Part shown: positions 32,100 to 44,000 of the stretch, one piece after another
Position numbering within the stretch: position 1 is the stretch's first letter
Layout: each line of letters starts with the position of its first letter
The notes under the pieces: model-generated
The model's database searches: none
Told to the model about the DNA's origin: nothing
What the model saw: the letters and a program-made list of their open reading frames with translations, nothing else
Source of the DNA: Saccharina japonica
Taxonomy: Eukaryota > Sar > Phaeophyceae > Laminariales > Laminariaceae
Direction: 5' to 3'
Assembly: GCA_008828725.1 (NCBI GenBank)
Contig: MEHQ01000337.1
Coordinates: 312,153 to 376,152 of the forward strand
DNA: 64,000 nt
Made by a program: the position numbers and the translations under genes

Positions 32100-32882
32100 G
32101 TAAGGCCTGCCTTCCCCCTCTAGCGCTCTGAGCCATGCTACGGCAGAAGGGGGGGAGGCACGTTTCTACTGTTTGCCCCGATATTATTGTCGGCCTCTGC
32201 CATCTCTCTTCAGAGAGACAGAGCCTCGACACGCATCATTATTTCAGGAATTTCTAGACTTTGTGGTCTACGTACAAACCCTCAAACCCCAGAGTTCTCA
32301 CACGTCCCCTTGATGATAAGTCAAAGGATCTAGAGGAGCATTTACGAAGTTGAAACCTGATGCCCCGCACGGATCGACCCGATAGTAACTTTGTGGCAGA
32401 GAGGGATTCCTCAAGTAAGGAACTGCCCGATACCATTTTCAGTTCCAGTTTTAGTATTAAGTATTGTATAAACGTATTTGTAATATCAAATGTCTAGCCA
32501 TTGCGCTTGTCAATCGGGTTGTGCGTGTGCTCCGCGTTTTTTCGTATTCGCGTTTTTGGGTAAGATAGTTCCTTGTCTAAGGAACGGTAGAAATACCAGG
32601 TAACCCCAATTACTGTGGCATGGCTACGTACTCCACGGATTAGCGTCCAAGCTTGCAGTACATTGTCAATACCCTAAAGGACACCCAGTAAGAAGCAAGA
32701 AAGCTTGTCCGGGCTACGTTTCTCATTCGAGAATGGGTACGTTCTACACCAGCTTCAGCATACGACTCCGGAAGTTCTTGTGTTTCTGTGCATCTCAATT
32801 TGTCTGTGTTAGTGCTCGTTTTCTTAGCGCGCACTTCTTAAGTGCTGCCGCGCACCTTGTGTCGTACACGCAATAGGTCAGC

Positions 32883-33256
32883 TTGCTCCACCTGCTCTAT
32901 TGTTTGCGTTTTCTCCCCGGGTTGGGAATTACGTCCCCATTTGTTTCGCTGGGCGTGAGGAGATCTGCCATTGGTTTTGTTAAATATAATGAGGCCTGTA
33001 ATCGACTTTCATGGATAAAACGAGTCCTGCCATTTATGTTGCTAGGTATGTGGAGGCCTACCATTAGTTATGGTAGACTTCCCTTCGATCACTGCAAGTA
33101 CTGTCCCACTGTGATCCCAAGCAGTACGTCACCGGACACGAGAGTACACGTATCTAAGCGTCAAGGCGTGCAATTGGCTTTGCTATACATAAGAAGGCAT
33201 GTGTTTTATTGCACCCAAGCGACACATGAACCCTTCTGCCCCGATGATTGCTGAAG
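32883..33256 (+). repeat. Intron 3 segment present three times
   Basis: The same about 370-base stretch occurs at 32883, 33782 and 40165 and carries a 123-codon open frame with a few changes. The first channel gene has only its last about 100 bases. It is read as recently duplicated intron, not as a gene, but it is unusual that all three copies stay open. Confidence 0.5.
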
Positions 33257-33385
33257 GTCTTAAGGACGATCGCGGATAGCTGGCGCTACGGCTCAGACGT
33301 CGTAGTAAATGCGGCTCAAGACGGTGGGTTGGTGACTTTCAAGTCTGTCACGATAATACTTGATACGCAGCTGACCAGGGAACAG
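33257..33385 (+). pseudogene. Orphan channel exon 4, first copy
   Basis: 129 bases reading VLRTIADSWRYGSDVVVNAA and then QDGGLVTFKSV, ending LTREQ before GTGGGC. Intact phases, same as 6052-6180 and 40539-40667. Confidence 0.75.
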
Positions 33386-33664
33386 GTGGGCGCCTTTGCT
33401 CCGTCCTCGCTCCGGCATTGAGAGGTAGAACTGTTGCAAATGCTCAGATGGTTTTTGCTGTCTTCTGACGATAACACGAATCTCCTCAATATGCTCTCTG
33501 CAGTCGATGAAGCCCGGAGCTGTTTTAGTTTATGAGTCCCGGGGCTGATTTTTGTTTCTGGGAGTTTAGACGTCCAGCGTAACTCCTATGGCGTCATGTT
33601 TTCAAGCCAAGTTGAATGAAGCTTGAAATAGAGTAGTTCCCGCCCACAACGTTACTCATATATG

Positions 33665-34467
33665 TCCCGGAAGTTCTTGTGTTTCTGTGCATCTCAATTT
33701 GTCTGTGTTAGTGCTCGTTTTCTTAGCGCGCACTTCTTAAGTGCTGCCGCGCACCTTGTGTCGTACACGCAATAGGTCAGCTTGCTCCACCTGCTCCATT
33801 GTTTGCGTTTTCTCCCCGGGTTGGGAATTACGTCCCCATTTGTTTCGCTGGGCGTGAGGAGATCTGCCATTGGTTTTGTTAAATATAATGAGGCCTGTAA
33901 TAGACTTTCATGGATAAAACGAGTCCTGCCATTTATGTTGCTAGGTATGTGGAGGCCTACCATTAGTTATGGTAGACTTCCCTTCGATCACTGCAAGTAC
34001 TGTCCCACTGTGATCCCAAGCAGTACGTCACCGGACACGAGAGTACACGTATCGAAGCGTCGAGGCGTGCAATTGGCTTTGCTAGACATAAGAAGGCATG
34101 TGTTTTATTGCACCCAAGCGACAAATGAACCCTTCTGCCCCGATGATTGCTGAAGGTCTTAAGGACGATCGCGGATAGCTGGCGCTACGGCTCAGACGTC
34201 GTAGTAAATGCGGCTCAAGACGGTGGGTTGGTGACTTTCAAGTCTGTCACGATAATACTTGATACGCAGCTGACCAGGGAACAGGTGGGCGCCTTTGCTC
34301 CGTCCTCGCTCCGGCATTGAGAGGTAGAACTGTTGCAAATGCTCAGATGGTTTTTGCTGTCTTCTGACGATAACACGAATCTCCTCAATATGCTCTCTGC
34401 AGTCGATGAAGCCCGGAGCTGTTTTAGTTTATGAGTCCCGGGGCTGATTTTTGTTTCTGGGAGTTTA
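33665..34467 (+). repeat. Tandem duplication of the exon 4 segment
   Basis: It repeats 32762 to about 33573 almost exactly. The join follows TATATGTC at 33665, the point where the paralogue continues differently at 40949. It ends at GGGAGTTTA, immediately before the TAG tract. Confidence 0.8.
34156..34284 (+). pseudogene. Orphan channel exon 4, second copy
   Basis: It is identical in reading to the copy at 33257, with acceptor GCTGAAG and donor GTGGGC. It was produced by the about 905-base tandem duplication and is followed by the TAG tract rather than by exon 5. Confidence 0.75.

Positions 34468-34551
<84 letters not shown>
34468..34551 (+). repeat. (TAG)28 microsatellite
   Basis: 84 perfect bases, followed by CAGCAGCAG. 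It forms the right border of the orphan exon cluster. Confidence 0.95.
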
Positions 34552-34561
34552 CAGCAGCAGT

Positions 34562-35716
34562 ACATTGCCAGGTACAACAGCAGTACAAGACATCTAATAC
34601 TACTATGAATACCTGCAACGCGAGGAATAAGAAGGGCAGGCTGAGATGTACAAGAAAATAATAAATTCGGGAGCCGTTATATGTAACGAATTCAGTTTAG
34701 AACGCGCCCATATTATTATCTCCGACAAAATCCATTTTGGACCCCCGCTGAGCCGGCGTTCTTGCTGCTTACTAATTTACTACAGCAGTAGTAGATGTCC
34801 TGTGACATCAGTCCCTGTGCCACCAGACCTGACACAAAAAAAAAGGTTCGGGGGAAATCGCTTTTATCCAACTGGAATAGGCAAGTGGGTTTTTCGAGTA
34901 GTATCGCAAGTGCCCAACGATGTCAGGCATCTTTTGTTATCAAAATAGCGTTCGGAAATCAATATTATTTGCCGAATTAGGGCCAGAAGAAGAGATACGC
35001 TTTGAAAGCTTGCAGAAAGCGGGCCCCGAAGGGTCTTGCTCACAATGGCCGCCGGAATCGGTGTTTTTTGCGGTACCTTTTACTCCAGTATCACAACACA
35101 CGCACGATAGCACTCTCTTAGACGAGAATTTCAAAGCTTTGTTTTTCTCGGAAATAAGGTGGAGAGTGTAACTGCCAAACGAAACGTCTGTCTACGGAAA
35201 GGCCTCGACGATGGTTTTCGAGCGATACCATTTTCGTTGTGTGTGCCCCTCGTGGGCATACTTTTGGAGAAAATAGGCTTGGGCACCGATCCCATCAGAT
35301 TCCAGGAACGGGGTGTGTTATATTTTGCGTGTTATTCTGCGATATTTATTTGGGTGGATGTACGCCCGAAATATCTGCCGAACCTCGAACTTGCATGCAT
35401 GCTGTCTGTGTATACAGTTTAGTAGCAGCATACAATAGCAGTAGAGCTGTATCCTAGTCGAATGCTGCACAGACAGTTATTAATAGTCGCATCTTCGGTT
35501 CATATTAATATTACATATTTTCGAAGGTATCGAGTGCGTTTAGTACGGAAATCGTCAGATAGATGTTCTGTACCGCTGTAAAGAACATCAGATAGATCTC
35601 GTAGTACGCGCCGTCGAAGTACATTAGCCAGTATCACGCATTGCTTGCGAAGGTGACATTCGACAAACAAATCAACCTCACAGACTCTACTCTACTGTTT
35701 TGTTCAGTTTGGAAAG
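34562..35716 (+). other. Upstream flank of the second channel gene
   Basis: No gene was recognised. 35025-35155 resembles 230-350 upstream of the first gene. 35130-35345 resembles 62460-62640, with shared blocks such as CAAAGCTTTGTTTTTCTCG and TCGTTGTGTG. This is a dispersed repeat or shared regulatory sequence. Confidence 0.4.
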
Positions 35717-35723
35717 TATATAT
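35717..35723 (+). promoter_or_regulatory. Candidate TATA box of the second channel gene
   Basis: TATATAT lies 82 bases before the ATG at 35805, in a pyrimidine- and AC-rich context like that of a 5' leader. It corresponds to the TATATATA before the first gene. Confidence 0.35.
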
Positions 35724-36069
35724 GCGAGTAGGACGCGTGCCTTTTATTCCCCCCGCTAACCCTGAACACCTACAAACTCCTCAACAACATCTACATACAG
35801 CAATATGCCCTCTTCCGACAGCTGGGGCACGCAGCCGAAGCCTTCAGGCAGAGGCAAGACCACCACCGATAGCAAGCACACGACGACACCGTATGGCGAC
35901 ATGCGGGAAGCGTCACCGCCCTTCGCACGTGGAGACCGCGGCTCGGATAGGGCGGGTCAGCCGGTCCCCGCCGCCGCTCCTAAGACCGGGAGCAGTGTCG
36001 GCGGGGACGAAGGGGCGACTGAGCATGTGACATTGGACACCACATCGGTCTCTCACAAAAGGTGGGAGA

Positions 36070-36545
36070 GACGCATGCTACGATAGAGGTGCACCTCAGT
36101 TTAGCACGGATCTACATTTGTTTGGCTTTTTCGTGGTTCGTGTCGCGACACGTGCCGCGGCATGTCGCGACACGTGCCGCGGCATTTCGCGACATGCCGC
36201 GACACGCAGGGTTAGGGTTAGGATAAGGGTTAGCGACACTCACCGCGACACTCCCCGCGACACTCGCCGCGACACGTGTCGCGACACGTGCCACGAAAAA
36301 GTAAAATAACGTACATCCCTCCAGTTTAGGGCCTCTATACCTGACCCAAACATTGATTGGATTTGAAGTAAACTAAACGTGTTACAGTATATATATACCC
36401 GATGCACAATCCCATGGCTTACAGTAAGTGCATCCATCATCACGGGAAAAATAGTTCGACACAAGAATGACAGGTTAAGGAGAGGTCGATTGTTCAGAAA
36501 ATCTTCAAACCAAACAATGCCATCGCCTCTATCGTAGCACGCGCC
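36070..36545 (-). mobile_element. MITE family A with a nested foldback
   Basis: Starts GACGCATGCTACGATAGAGG, ends CTATCGTAGCACGCGCC, and has GAGA on both sides (36066-36069 and 36546-36549). It is enlarged to 476 bp by the insertion at 36126-36301. It sits at the exon 1 border of the second channel gene. Confidence 0.8.
36126..36301. mobile_element. Foldback element with telomere-like core
   Basis: Ends CTTTTTCGTGG and CCACGAAAAAG are inverted. GTGTCGCGACACGTGCC occurs near both ends, with further CGCGACA(C/T) units between. The centre (36209-36235) reads AGGGTTAGGGTTAGG and then AAGGGTTAG, which is TTAGGG-like. It is inserted inside a MITE. Confidence 0.7.
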
Positions 36546-36547
36546 GA

Positions 36548-37165
36548 GACGCGTGCTACAACAATAGAGGTACGAGCACGTTTTGGCCGTTTTTTTCCTG
36601 GATTGAGGGGGGCTCCTTATATACTAGCCCGAAACCGTCGGAATTTCATTGTTTGTGTTGAATTTGTTTTCGTCGTATACTTGGGCTCATGGGATTGCTC
36701 ATCTGGCAGGACCAACGCCCAAACGGGTAGGGTGGATCGTAACTGATCCGAATCTGGCGGGGAGTCTTCTTGGCCTGGGTTTTTTGGTGGTGGATGAGCC
36801 TCGGCAAGTTCCACACTACCCGGAGAATTTGCTCTTCGGGTGGCTATCCCCACCGCACCGGGCCCCTTCGGGGGTCAGGTCGGGTCAACTTGCTCAAGTC
36901 TCCGGAGTCGTAGGCAGCAAGGGCTGATACTTCCGAGGGGGCATGGAGTGAATTGACAAACGACACGCAGTGAGACGTGGAAGTGTGGAGGGCGTAAGCT
37001 TTATTTTTACCCATCCGCCGGAGGATTAAAAAAATGAAAAATAAAAGTAGAATGACATTTTTAGCTTCCTCCAAGTAAGGTTTTGGGTGAGGTATAATAC
37101 AACGCTCCTGCAATGACCACCCTCATAAAAAGCATGGTCCACCTCTATACACCGTATCATGCACC
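36548..37165 (+). mobile_element. MITE family A split by a 350-bp insertion
   Basis: The left part runs from GACGCGTGCTACAAC to CATCTGGCAG at 36709. The right part resumes near 37057 and ends GTATCATGCACC. It abuts the previous MITE, sharing two bases of its GAGA duplication. The insert (36710-37056) is GC-rich, ends near an AT-rich AAAATGAAAAATAAAAG stretch and is unclassified. Confidence 0.65.
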
Positions 37166-37215
37166 GACAATATATATATATGCACTGCACATAGCAGGAT
37201 AGAAGGAAGAGTGGG

Positions 37216-37517
37216 GATGCGTTGGTGCTACAGCACGATAAGGGTGCAGCTACCTACTGCTTCGGTGGCATCCTCACTCGAGAAGCTCTACTATAACTCA
37301 CCCAAACACTAACCCCGTGAAAAAACACGCAACCCCATGGAAACCCTCATGGCCTACGTATGAGATACGAGGTATACGAGGTATTCTAAATCACGAAATA
37401 ATGGGTTTCCAGCGATATGACAGGCCTTATTGTTGGGTACTTCCTCAGTGAAGGAGTTTCCCCAGTCAGAAACAAACAAAATAGGCGAGAAGGGCCGTAC
37501 CCCTACCGTGGCACGCG
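37216..37517 (-). mobile_element. MITE family A, degenerate
   Basis: It starts near GATGCGTTGGTGCTACAGC and ends CCTACCGTGGCACGCG. The internal CACTCGAGAAGCTC and AACTCACCC blocks are in inverted family order. Confidence 0.55.
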
Positions 37518-38397
37518 TTTGGAGCAAGGACATCAAGCAGAGTTATAGATACAGGAGAATGAGGGATTCTGACTTCGTGCATATAATAGAAATAAGGCGT
37601 TCTTCCTCCTTAAGGGCGGAGGGTTGTAGTAAAGGTTTTCGCGCCGTAGAGGCATTCTTATTGTTTTGTGTCGGTTCGTGAAAGTCTCTGTTTATAAACT
37701 GCGGTTACGTGTTTCGTGCTGATGTAAAAGGGGGTACTAAAACAAAGTAAACACATCTAAGGAAACAAGATATATTTACATAATGATGTACGATGCTTTT
37801 GGACCTGGCACGCATGAGTACGGGCACATCCTTTTACGTACAAAAACTAGTCATCGGAGCGTTCTGGGTAATGTCTAAGGCACATCGGGTACATGGGAAG
37901 CTAAAACAGTCGGGCTCGTTCTGAAAGTGACGCCAGACCAAACCATCCACTATGTTGAATCAAGGCATGTACCAGCCAGCACTTTCCCCAAGGTCGGCCT
38001 CCTAGGAGTTGGACACTCCACATGGTGCCGGCCCGAAGAAGGAGCATCCCTGTGAGGGAACCAGGGGAACACAGACACCCTAGTAACACGCCCAACCAGT
38101 CGTGAACCACCGATCTCAGCTTCTAGAACCGTCACATGCCGCCGGTTTCAGCACCATCACGCCCCTCCCACACACAACATATTTGAGCGCGGGCAGTGTT
38201 GCGGAGATCTGCAGGGTCCATTCCACGGCGTGGAGGTTAGCGTGGGAATTAATCCACACGAAACCCAGCCTGGACCACAGTCTTCCTGTAAATTTACTGG
38301 GTGTGTTGTGCTGTACGCAGCCGTTCGGCATATACCAGGTAAATAGATTTATCCAGAGCTTGGAACCAGTTCACAATGTTTTTCGAGATGGTTACTG
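37518..38397 (+). other. Intron 1 of the second channel gene, unassigned part
   Basis: No repeat or conserved frame could be supported here. Confidence 0.3.
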
Positions 38398-38445
38398 ACG
38401 TTGCAGCGACCCCGGATGCCATTTGCACTGGAGGAGTTCGTCCCT
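38398..38445 (+). pseudogene. Relic of a further exon 2 start
   Basis: GACGTTGCAG followed by CGACCCCGGATGCCAT resembles the acceptor and start of exon 2 in the first gene (GACATTGCAG, CGATCTTGGATGCCAT). Similarity fades after about 45 bases. It lies 130 bases before the real exon 2 at 38534. Confidence 0.5.
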
Positions 38446-41414
38446 CATGTTTTTCGACACTGAAATCCTCTGAAGCCCCTAAGGCTTGGAAAACTCCTCT
38501 GAACGATTTCGACCGCTACCGACATTGTTCCAGCTATCCTGGATGCCATCAACACCGGGGTCCCGGCGGCGGTGACTGCAGTGCTAGCGACGATGGACGG
38601 CGAGCGCGTTGCGGGCGCCCTGACGAGCTTGACACCGCAAAGGATGCCCGTTATAGCCCACGCTGCTCGCACCGGCAATGTTGACATGTTCGTTGAGGTT
38701 CACCGGTTAATGGAAGCACATCTCAGCCTCGAACAGGTGCGCTTAAAACTGACCGTTGAGTGTGTCCGTTGAGGTCCACAGCAGGCCAATAGTTAAACCA
38801 TGCACCTCAACCTCCGAATATGTGAGATTTGTTTTGATAGTCGCTGAATGTGTTGTTTTGGTTCGCAGATCGTTTACAAAACTTACCAACCTAACATTAG
38901 ATCACGCGCGCTCAAGTTGACCGTGCGATGTACCCAGGTTATTGGCAAGACATTTTTGTTTTAGGTGTATCCGGTTGGATTAGCATGGCCGGGAAGCCAT
39001 GCACCAAGGTACGGTAAGGCAGGGGAGTGCGTGCAGTCGGGCTCAACTGTCGAGGGCTACCCAACCAAGAAACTACCCAAGATATTTGCGATTCCCCTAG
39101 AGCATATGCCCTACGAAACACATACCTGGTACTCGGGTTATGAACTCCGAGTACCCCTGAGGTATACACCCGGAACACGCCCTCTCAAGATACCCCGTTG
39201 GATGACAAGAACCTCACGGCACATACGAACAACGGCCACACCAACTCATAATTCAATTCCCGCAGGCTAGTAAGGCGCTCATCACTACCGGTGAGCACGG
39301 CAATGGGTCTCTTCTCGTGGCTGCCGCTGAGGCGGGGAGCGCTGCCGTGTTTTCGAGGGGGTTCGGCTTCTTGACGGCGAGGTAAGGCCTGCCTTCCCCC
39401 TCTAGCGCTCTGAGCCATGCTACGGCAGAAGGGGGGGAGGCACGTTTCTACTGTTTGCCCCGATATTATTGTCGGCCTCTGCCATCTCTCTTCAGAGAGA
39501 CAGAGCCTCGACACGCATCATTATTTCAGGAATTTCTAGACTTTGTGGTCTACGTACAAACCCTCAAACCCCAGAGTTCTCATACGTCCCCTTGATGATA
39601 AGTCAAAGGATCTAGAGGAGCATTTACGAAGTTGAAAACTGATGCCCCGCACGGATCGACCCGATAGTAACTTTGTGGCAGAGAGGGATTCCTCAAGTAA
39701 GGAACTGCCCGATACCATTTTCAGTTCCAGTTTTAGTATTAAGTATTGTACAAACGTATTTGTAATATCAAATGTCTAGCCATTGCGCTTGTCAATCGGG
39801 TTGTGCGTGTGCTCCGCGTTTTTTCGTATTCGCGTTTTTGGGTAAGATAGTTCCTTGTCTAAGGAACGGTAGAAATACCAGGTAACCCCAATTACTGTGG
39901 CATGGCTACGTACTCCACGGATTAGCGTCCAAGCTTGCAGTACATTGTCAATACCCTAAAGGACACCCAGTAAGAAGCAAGAAAGCTTGTCCGGGCTACG
40001 TTTCTCATTCGAGAATGGGTACGTTCTACACCAGCTTCAGCATACGACTCCGGAAGTTCTTGTGTTTCTGTGCATCTCAATTTGTCTGTGTTAGTGCTCG
40101 TTTTCTTAGCGCGCACTTCTTAAGTGCTGCCGCGCACCTTGTGTCGTACACGCAATAGGTCAGCTTGCTCCACCTGCTCTATTGTTTGCGTTTTCTCCCC
40201 GGGTTGGGAATTACGTCCCCATTTGTTTCGCTGGGCGTGAGGAGATCTGCCATTGGTTTTGTTAAATATAATGAGGCCTGTAATAGACTTTCATGGATAA
40301 AACGAGTCCTGCCATTTATGTTGCTAGGTATGTGGAGGCCTACCATTAGTTATGGTAGACTTCCCTTCGATCACTGCAAGTACTGTCCCACTGTGATCCC
40401 AAGCAGTACGTCACCGGACACGAGAGTACACGTATCGAAGCGTCAAGGCGTGCAATTGGCTTTGCTAAACATAAGAAGGCATGTGTTTTATTGCACCCAA
40501 GCGACAAATGAACCCTTCTGCCCCGATGATTGCTGAAGGTCTTAAGGACGATCGCGGATAGCTGGCGCTACGGCTCAGACGTCGTAGTAAATGCGGCTCA
40601 AGACGGTGGGTTGGTGACTTTCAAGTCTGTCACGATAATACTTGATACGCAGCTGACCAGGGAACAGGTGGGCGCCTTTGCCCCGTCCTCGCTCCGGCAT
40701 TGAGAGGTAGAACTGTTGCAAATGCTCAGATGGTTTTTGCTGTCTTCTGACGATAACACGAATCTCCTCAATATGCTCTCTGCAGTCGATGAAGCCCGGA
40801 GCTGTTTTAGTTTATGAGTCCCGGGGCTGATTTTTGTTTCTGGGAGTTTAGACGTCCAGCGTAACTCCTATGGCGTCATGTTTTCAAGCCAAGTTGAATG
40901 AAGCTTGAAATAGAGTAGTTCCCGCCCACAACGTTACTCATATATGTCGTCATGTTCGGAGCCCATTGGCTGAGGTTCCTCCTGCCGCTCTGCCAAGTGC
41001 TGAAGAGCCCGCAACCAATGTTCTTTAACATCCGATGGAAGTGCGCGAGGCAGATGAAAGGACGCCCTCTCTCGTGAGCTTGGTGTCCATCAAATGGCGG
41101 AATTATGGCGCTATGTTCATTCTAGAATTGATATGTATTTTTACGAAGAGACAAACTCAATGCCATCGGACATGGTGCCCACTGAAGTCTACTCAACTTT
41201 ATCAGGACAAATGCTGTGAGATGTGCCAAGCCTAGGGTCTACATGATACTCAGACGCATGCTGTACTCAATGACCGCAGGCGGTGGACGCAATAATATCA
41301 AACGCGGCGGGAGGACCAACTACTCTTACAGCAGTCGTGCAGCAAGGCAACCATCATATTATCGGGGCTTGGGGCGAATTTCTCGTCGCTAATCTACCAC
41401 ATGACATGATCAGC

Positions 41415-42425
41415 GTAAAATACAATCAGTTCTGTAACATGTGACCCCTTGAACAGGGTGACCATTAACACAAACAACCCCGTGGTACGGTGAGGTTTTA
41501 ACCCGTACACTACCCTGAACCATGGTGAGCTTCGGCACTCGGCATATATTTGCCCGAAACATATCGGTCCCTGTAAACGATGGTGAGTTTAAACCCAAAC
41601 TATCCCGCAACATGGAGAGCTTCAACTTCGATCATTTTTAGTGGCATGGTGAACCCTGTAATATGATGACCTTGCACGTAAATACCACGTGATATGGCTA
41701 TCCCTGTGACATCGAGAGGATATTTTAACACTTTCTCGTAGCATGGTGAAAAACTTAACTTGGTGAGCCAAAACTTCAGAAGGAACTACCCGGAATCTCC
41801 GCTGGCTTGAAAGCCAAACCAACCTGTAACCTGGTGATCCCGTCAACATGGTGGCCTTAAACACGAAACACTTTGTAACATGGTGACCACAGTAACATGG
41901 AGAGCTTAATCACAACATATCCCGTAAAGCAGTGACCTTAAATACACAACAACTTTGTAACATGGTGAACCCTGTAACATGGGCAGCATAAACGTGACTA
42001 CCCAGAAACATGGTGATCCCGGTGAAATATGGTCAGCTTAGTCACAAAATACCTTGCAAGATGGTGCGCCCTGAATCGTGCTGAGATTAATCACAGCGTG
42101 TTATGTATCATGATGGTCCCTGCAATATCGTGAGCTTACACTCAAACTACACCCCAACATGGTGAGATTGAAAGCCAAGCACTATCCTTGAACATGGTGA
42201 ACCCTGTACCATACTGAGCTAAACCGCAATCTTGCCCGAAACATGGGGCTCTCTGTAAAACAGGGCGAACTTCAACATAAACTACCTCGGAACACGGTGA
42301 GCTTGAAAGCTAAGATACCCTGTAACCTGTTGATCCCCGCAACATGGTGGAGTTTAACCACAACATATTCTGCAACACGTTGAGCCCCTGTACATACCAT
42401 GGTGAGCTTAAACTCAAACGACCCC
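41415..42425 (+). repeat. Intron 5 donor-derived minisatellite of the paralogue, left part
   Basis: Dozens of degenerate ATGGTGAGCTTAAACACAAA and ATGGTGAACCCTGTAAC units follow. They begin right after the exon 5 donor and match the array in the first gene in position and unit. Confidence 0.75.
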
Positions 42426-43165
42426 GGTGGTCTAACGTCTACCCTTAAATACTACCAGAGTTGATGTCGTGGGTTCAATTCTCCATACAAAGTTGTTTTT
42501 GTTCTCAAATGGCACAAACTGTCGAAAGCGCCTACTATGGCGTGGGTAGGCACAATTCGACGCGAATGTAGAAGGGAAGAAAGAGCTGAACCCGTCCCGC
42601 GATACAATTTCAGGCACGTAAATCAGTGCGGAGGAGGGATAAGGACCTACTGTGTGACCTCGGATCTAAGTCCCGATTAAGAGAGAGCACAAGTAGAGAC
42701 GGGCTCCGGGTAGCATTTTCGAAAAACAATAAAAATGAATAGGAGGTGCTGTTCTCTAAGATAAAAAAAGTTTTTTTCCGGTTTTTGTTTGGCAGGTATG
42801 ACAGCCTCCAAAACGTTGGAAACCAAGGGGTACCTTTTTGCTTTTCCTCGGTTTTTGTCTTGTTATGTACTCCCCAAGTGCATACCTGGTTATCGTTGTT
42901 ACGTTGTTCACCCCAACGTTCACGCTGTGGTACTTTTATTCACGGTGTTCATTGCTGTAGGTTCGTTTTAGTGTGCGTGTGTGGGTGCAATAAAATCAAC
43001 AAAAACAAAAATTGAAAAACAAAATAACGCTGGAAACCGACTATTAGCAACGCCAACACTTGCTGTGTTTCCAAAAGACGCAGTTAACCGTTTTTTTTTA
43101 TCCGGTGCCCATCTCTAAGCAGGACGGCGATTTAAAGTGAACCGGATGGGAATGTTTTTTTGTTT
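42426..43165 (+). mobile_element. Insertion in the minisatellite, possible tRNA-derived SINE
   Basis: The array is interrupted here. The left end has a tRNA-promoter-like pair: TGGTCTAACGT, resembling an A box, and GGTTCAATTCT, resembling a B box, about 43 bases apart. The remainder is unclassified and AT-rich towards the right. Both boxes have one mismatch, so the call is weak. Confidence 0.3.
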
Positions 43166-43990
43166 TTTTAAACGTAACATGGTGAGCTTAAAAGCAAAAC
43201 TTCCTTATAACATGGTGAACCCAGTAACATGGTGAACTGAATCACACCTAGCATGGTGAGGGTGAAGATAATAACACATTACTCCGTAACATGGTGATAT
43301 CGGCAAAACGTGGCGAACGTATACACAAACTACCTCGTGACATAATGGGCTTAAAAGCCAAACCACCCTGTGACATGGTTAACCCTGTAACGTGGTGACT
43401 TGGCCGCAACATAATGATGGATCCCTGTAAATCATGGTTAGCTTAAAAACAGACTACACCTTAGCATGGCGCGCTTAAAAGCTAACTTATCCTGCACCAT
43501 GGTAAGCCCTGCAGCATGGTGAGAATCTTAAACACAAACGAGTCCTTAACCTGGTGAACACAAGCACAATACATATCGCAACGCAGTGAGATTAAAAGCT
43601 AAACTGAACTGTATCATGGTGGGATTTAACACAACTGTACCGTAAAATGGGGAGCTCGGAAGCCAAACTACGAGTAACATGGTGGACCCCGCAACTTCGT
43701 GGCTGAAACACAAACTACCCCGGAACGGGGTGTTCCCTGTAAATGGTGAACTTTACAACAAACTACCCTGTAAAATGATGAGCCAAAACACAAATATTCC
43801 GTATATTGGTGAGCCTAGCGAGAAACTGATCCAAAACGTGGGGAGCTGCGGCGTCTGAACCATCTTAGCGTATCGTACCTGGGTGACCACTACTTTGCGT
43901 GCCTCAGAGCGCTGTGACATGGGCAATGTTAGTTCCACACTGCCCGTTTAGAAGGCGAGACCTGTAACATGGTGAGCTTGAACAAACTAC
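43166..43990 (+). repeat. Intron 5 donor-derived minisatellite, right part
   Basis: It continues the same units (AACATGGTGAGCTTAAAAGC, CCCTGTAACATGGTGAA) after the insertion, up to the MITE at 44001. Confidence 0.75.
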
Positions 43991-44000
43991 ACTGCAAACC

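Noticed and set aside
32883-33254. A 123-codon frame present three times (also 33782 and 40165)
   Set aside because: The copies are recent duplicates of the same intron 3 and end at the exon 4 acceptor. The first gene lacks the frame, and codon changes are not biased towards silence.
36209-36235. Chromosome end
   Set aside because: Only about four telomere-like units in the middle of a foldback inside a MITE; sequence continues on both sides.
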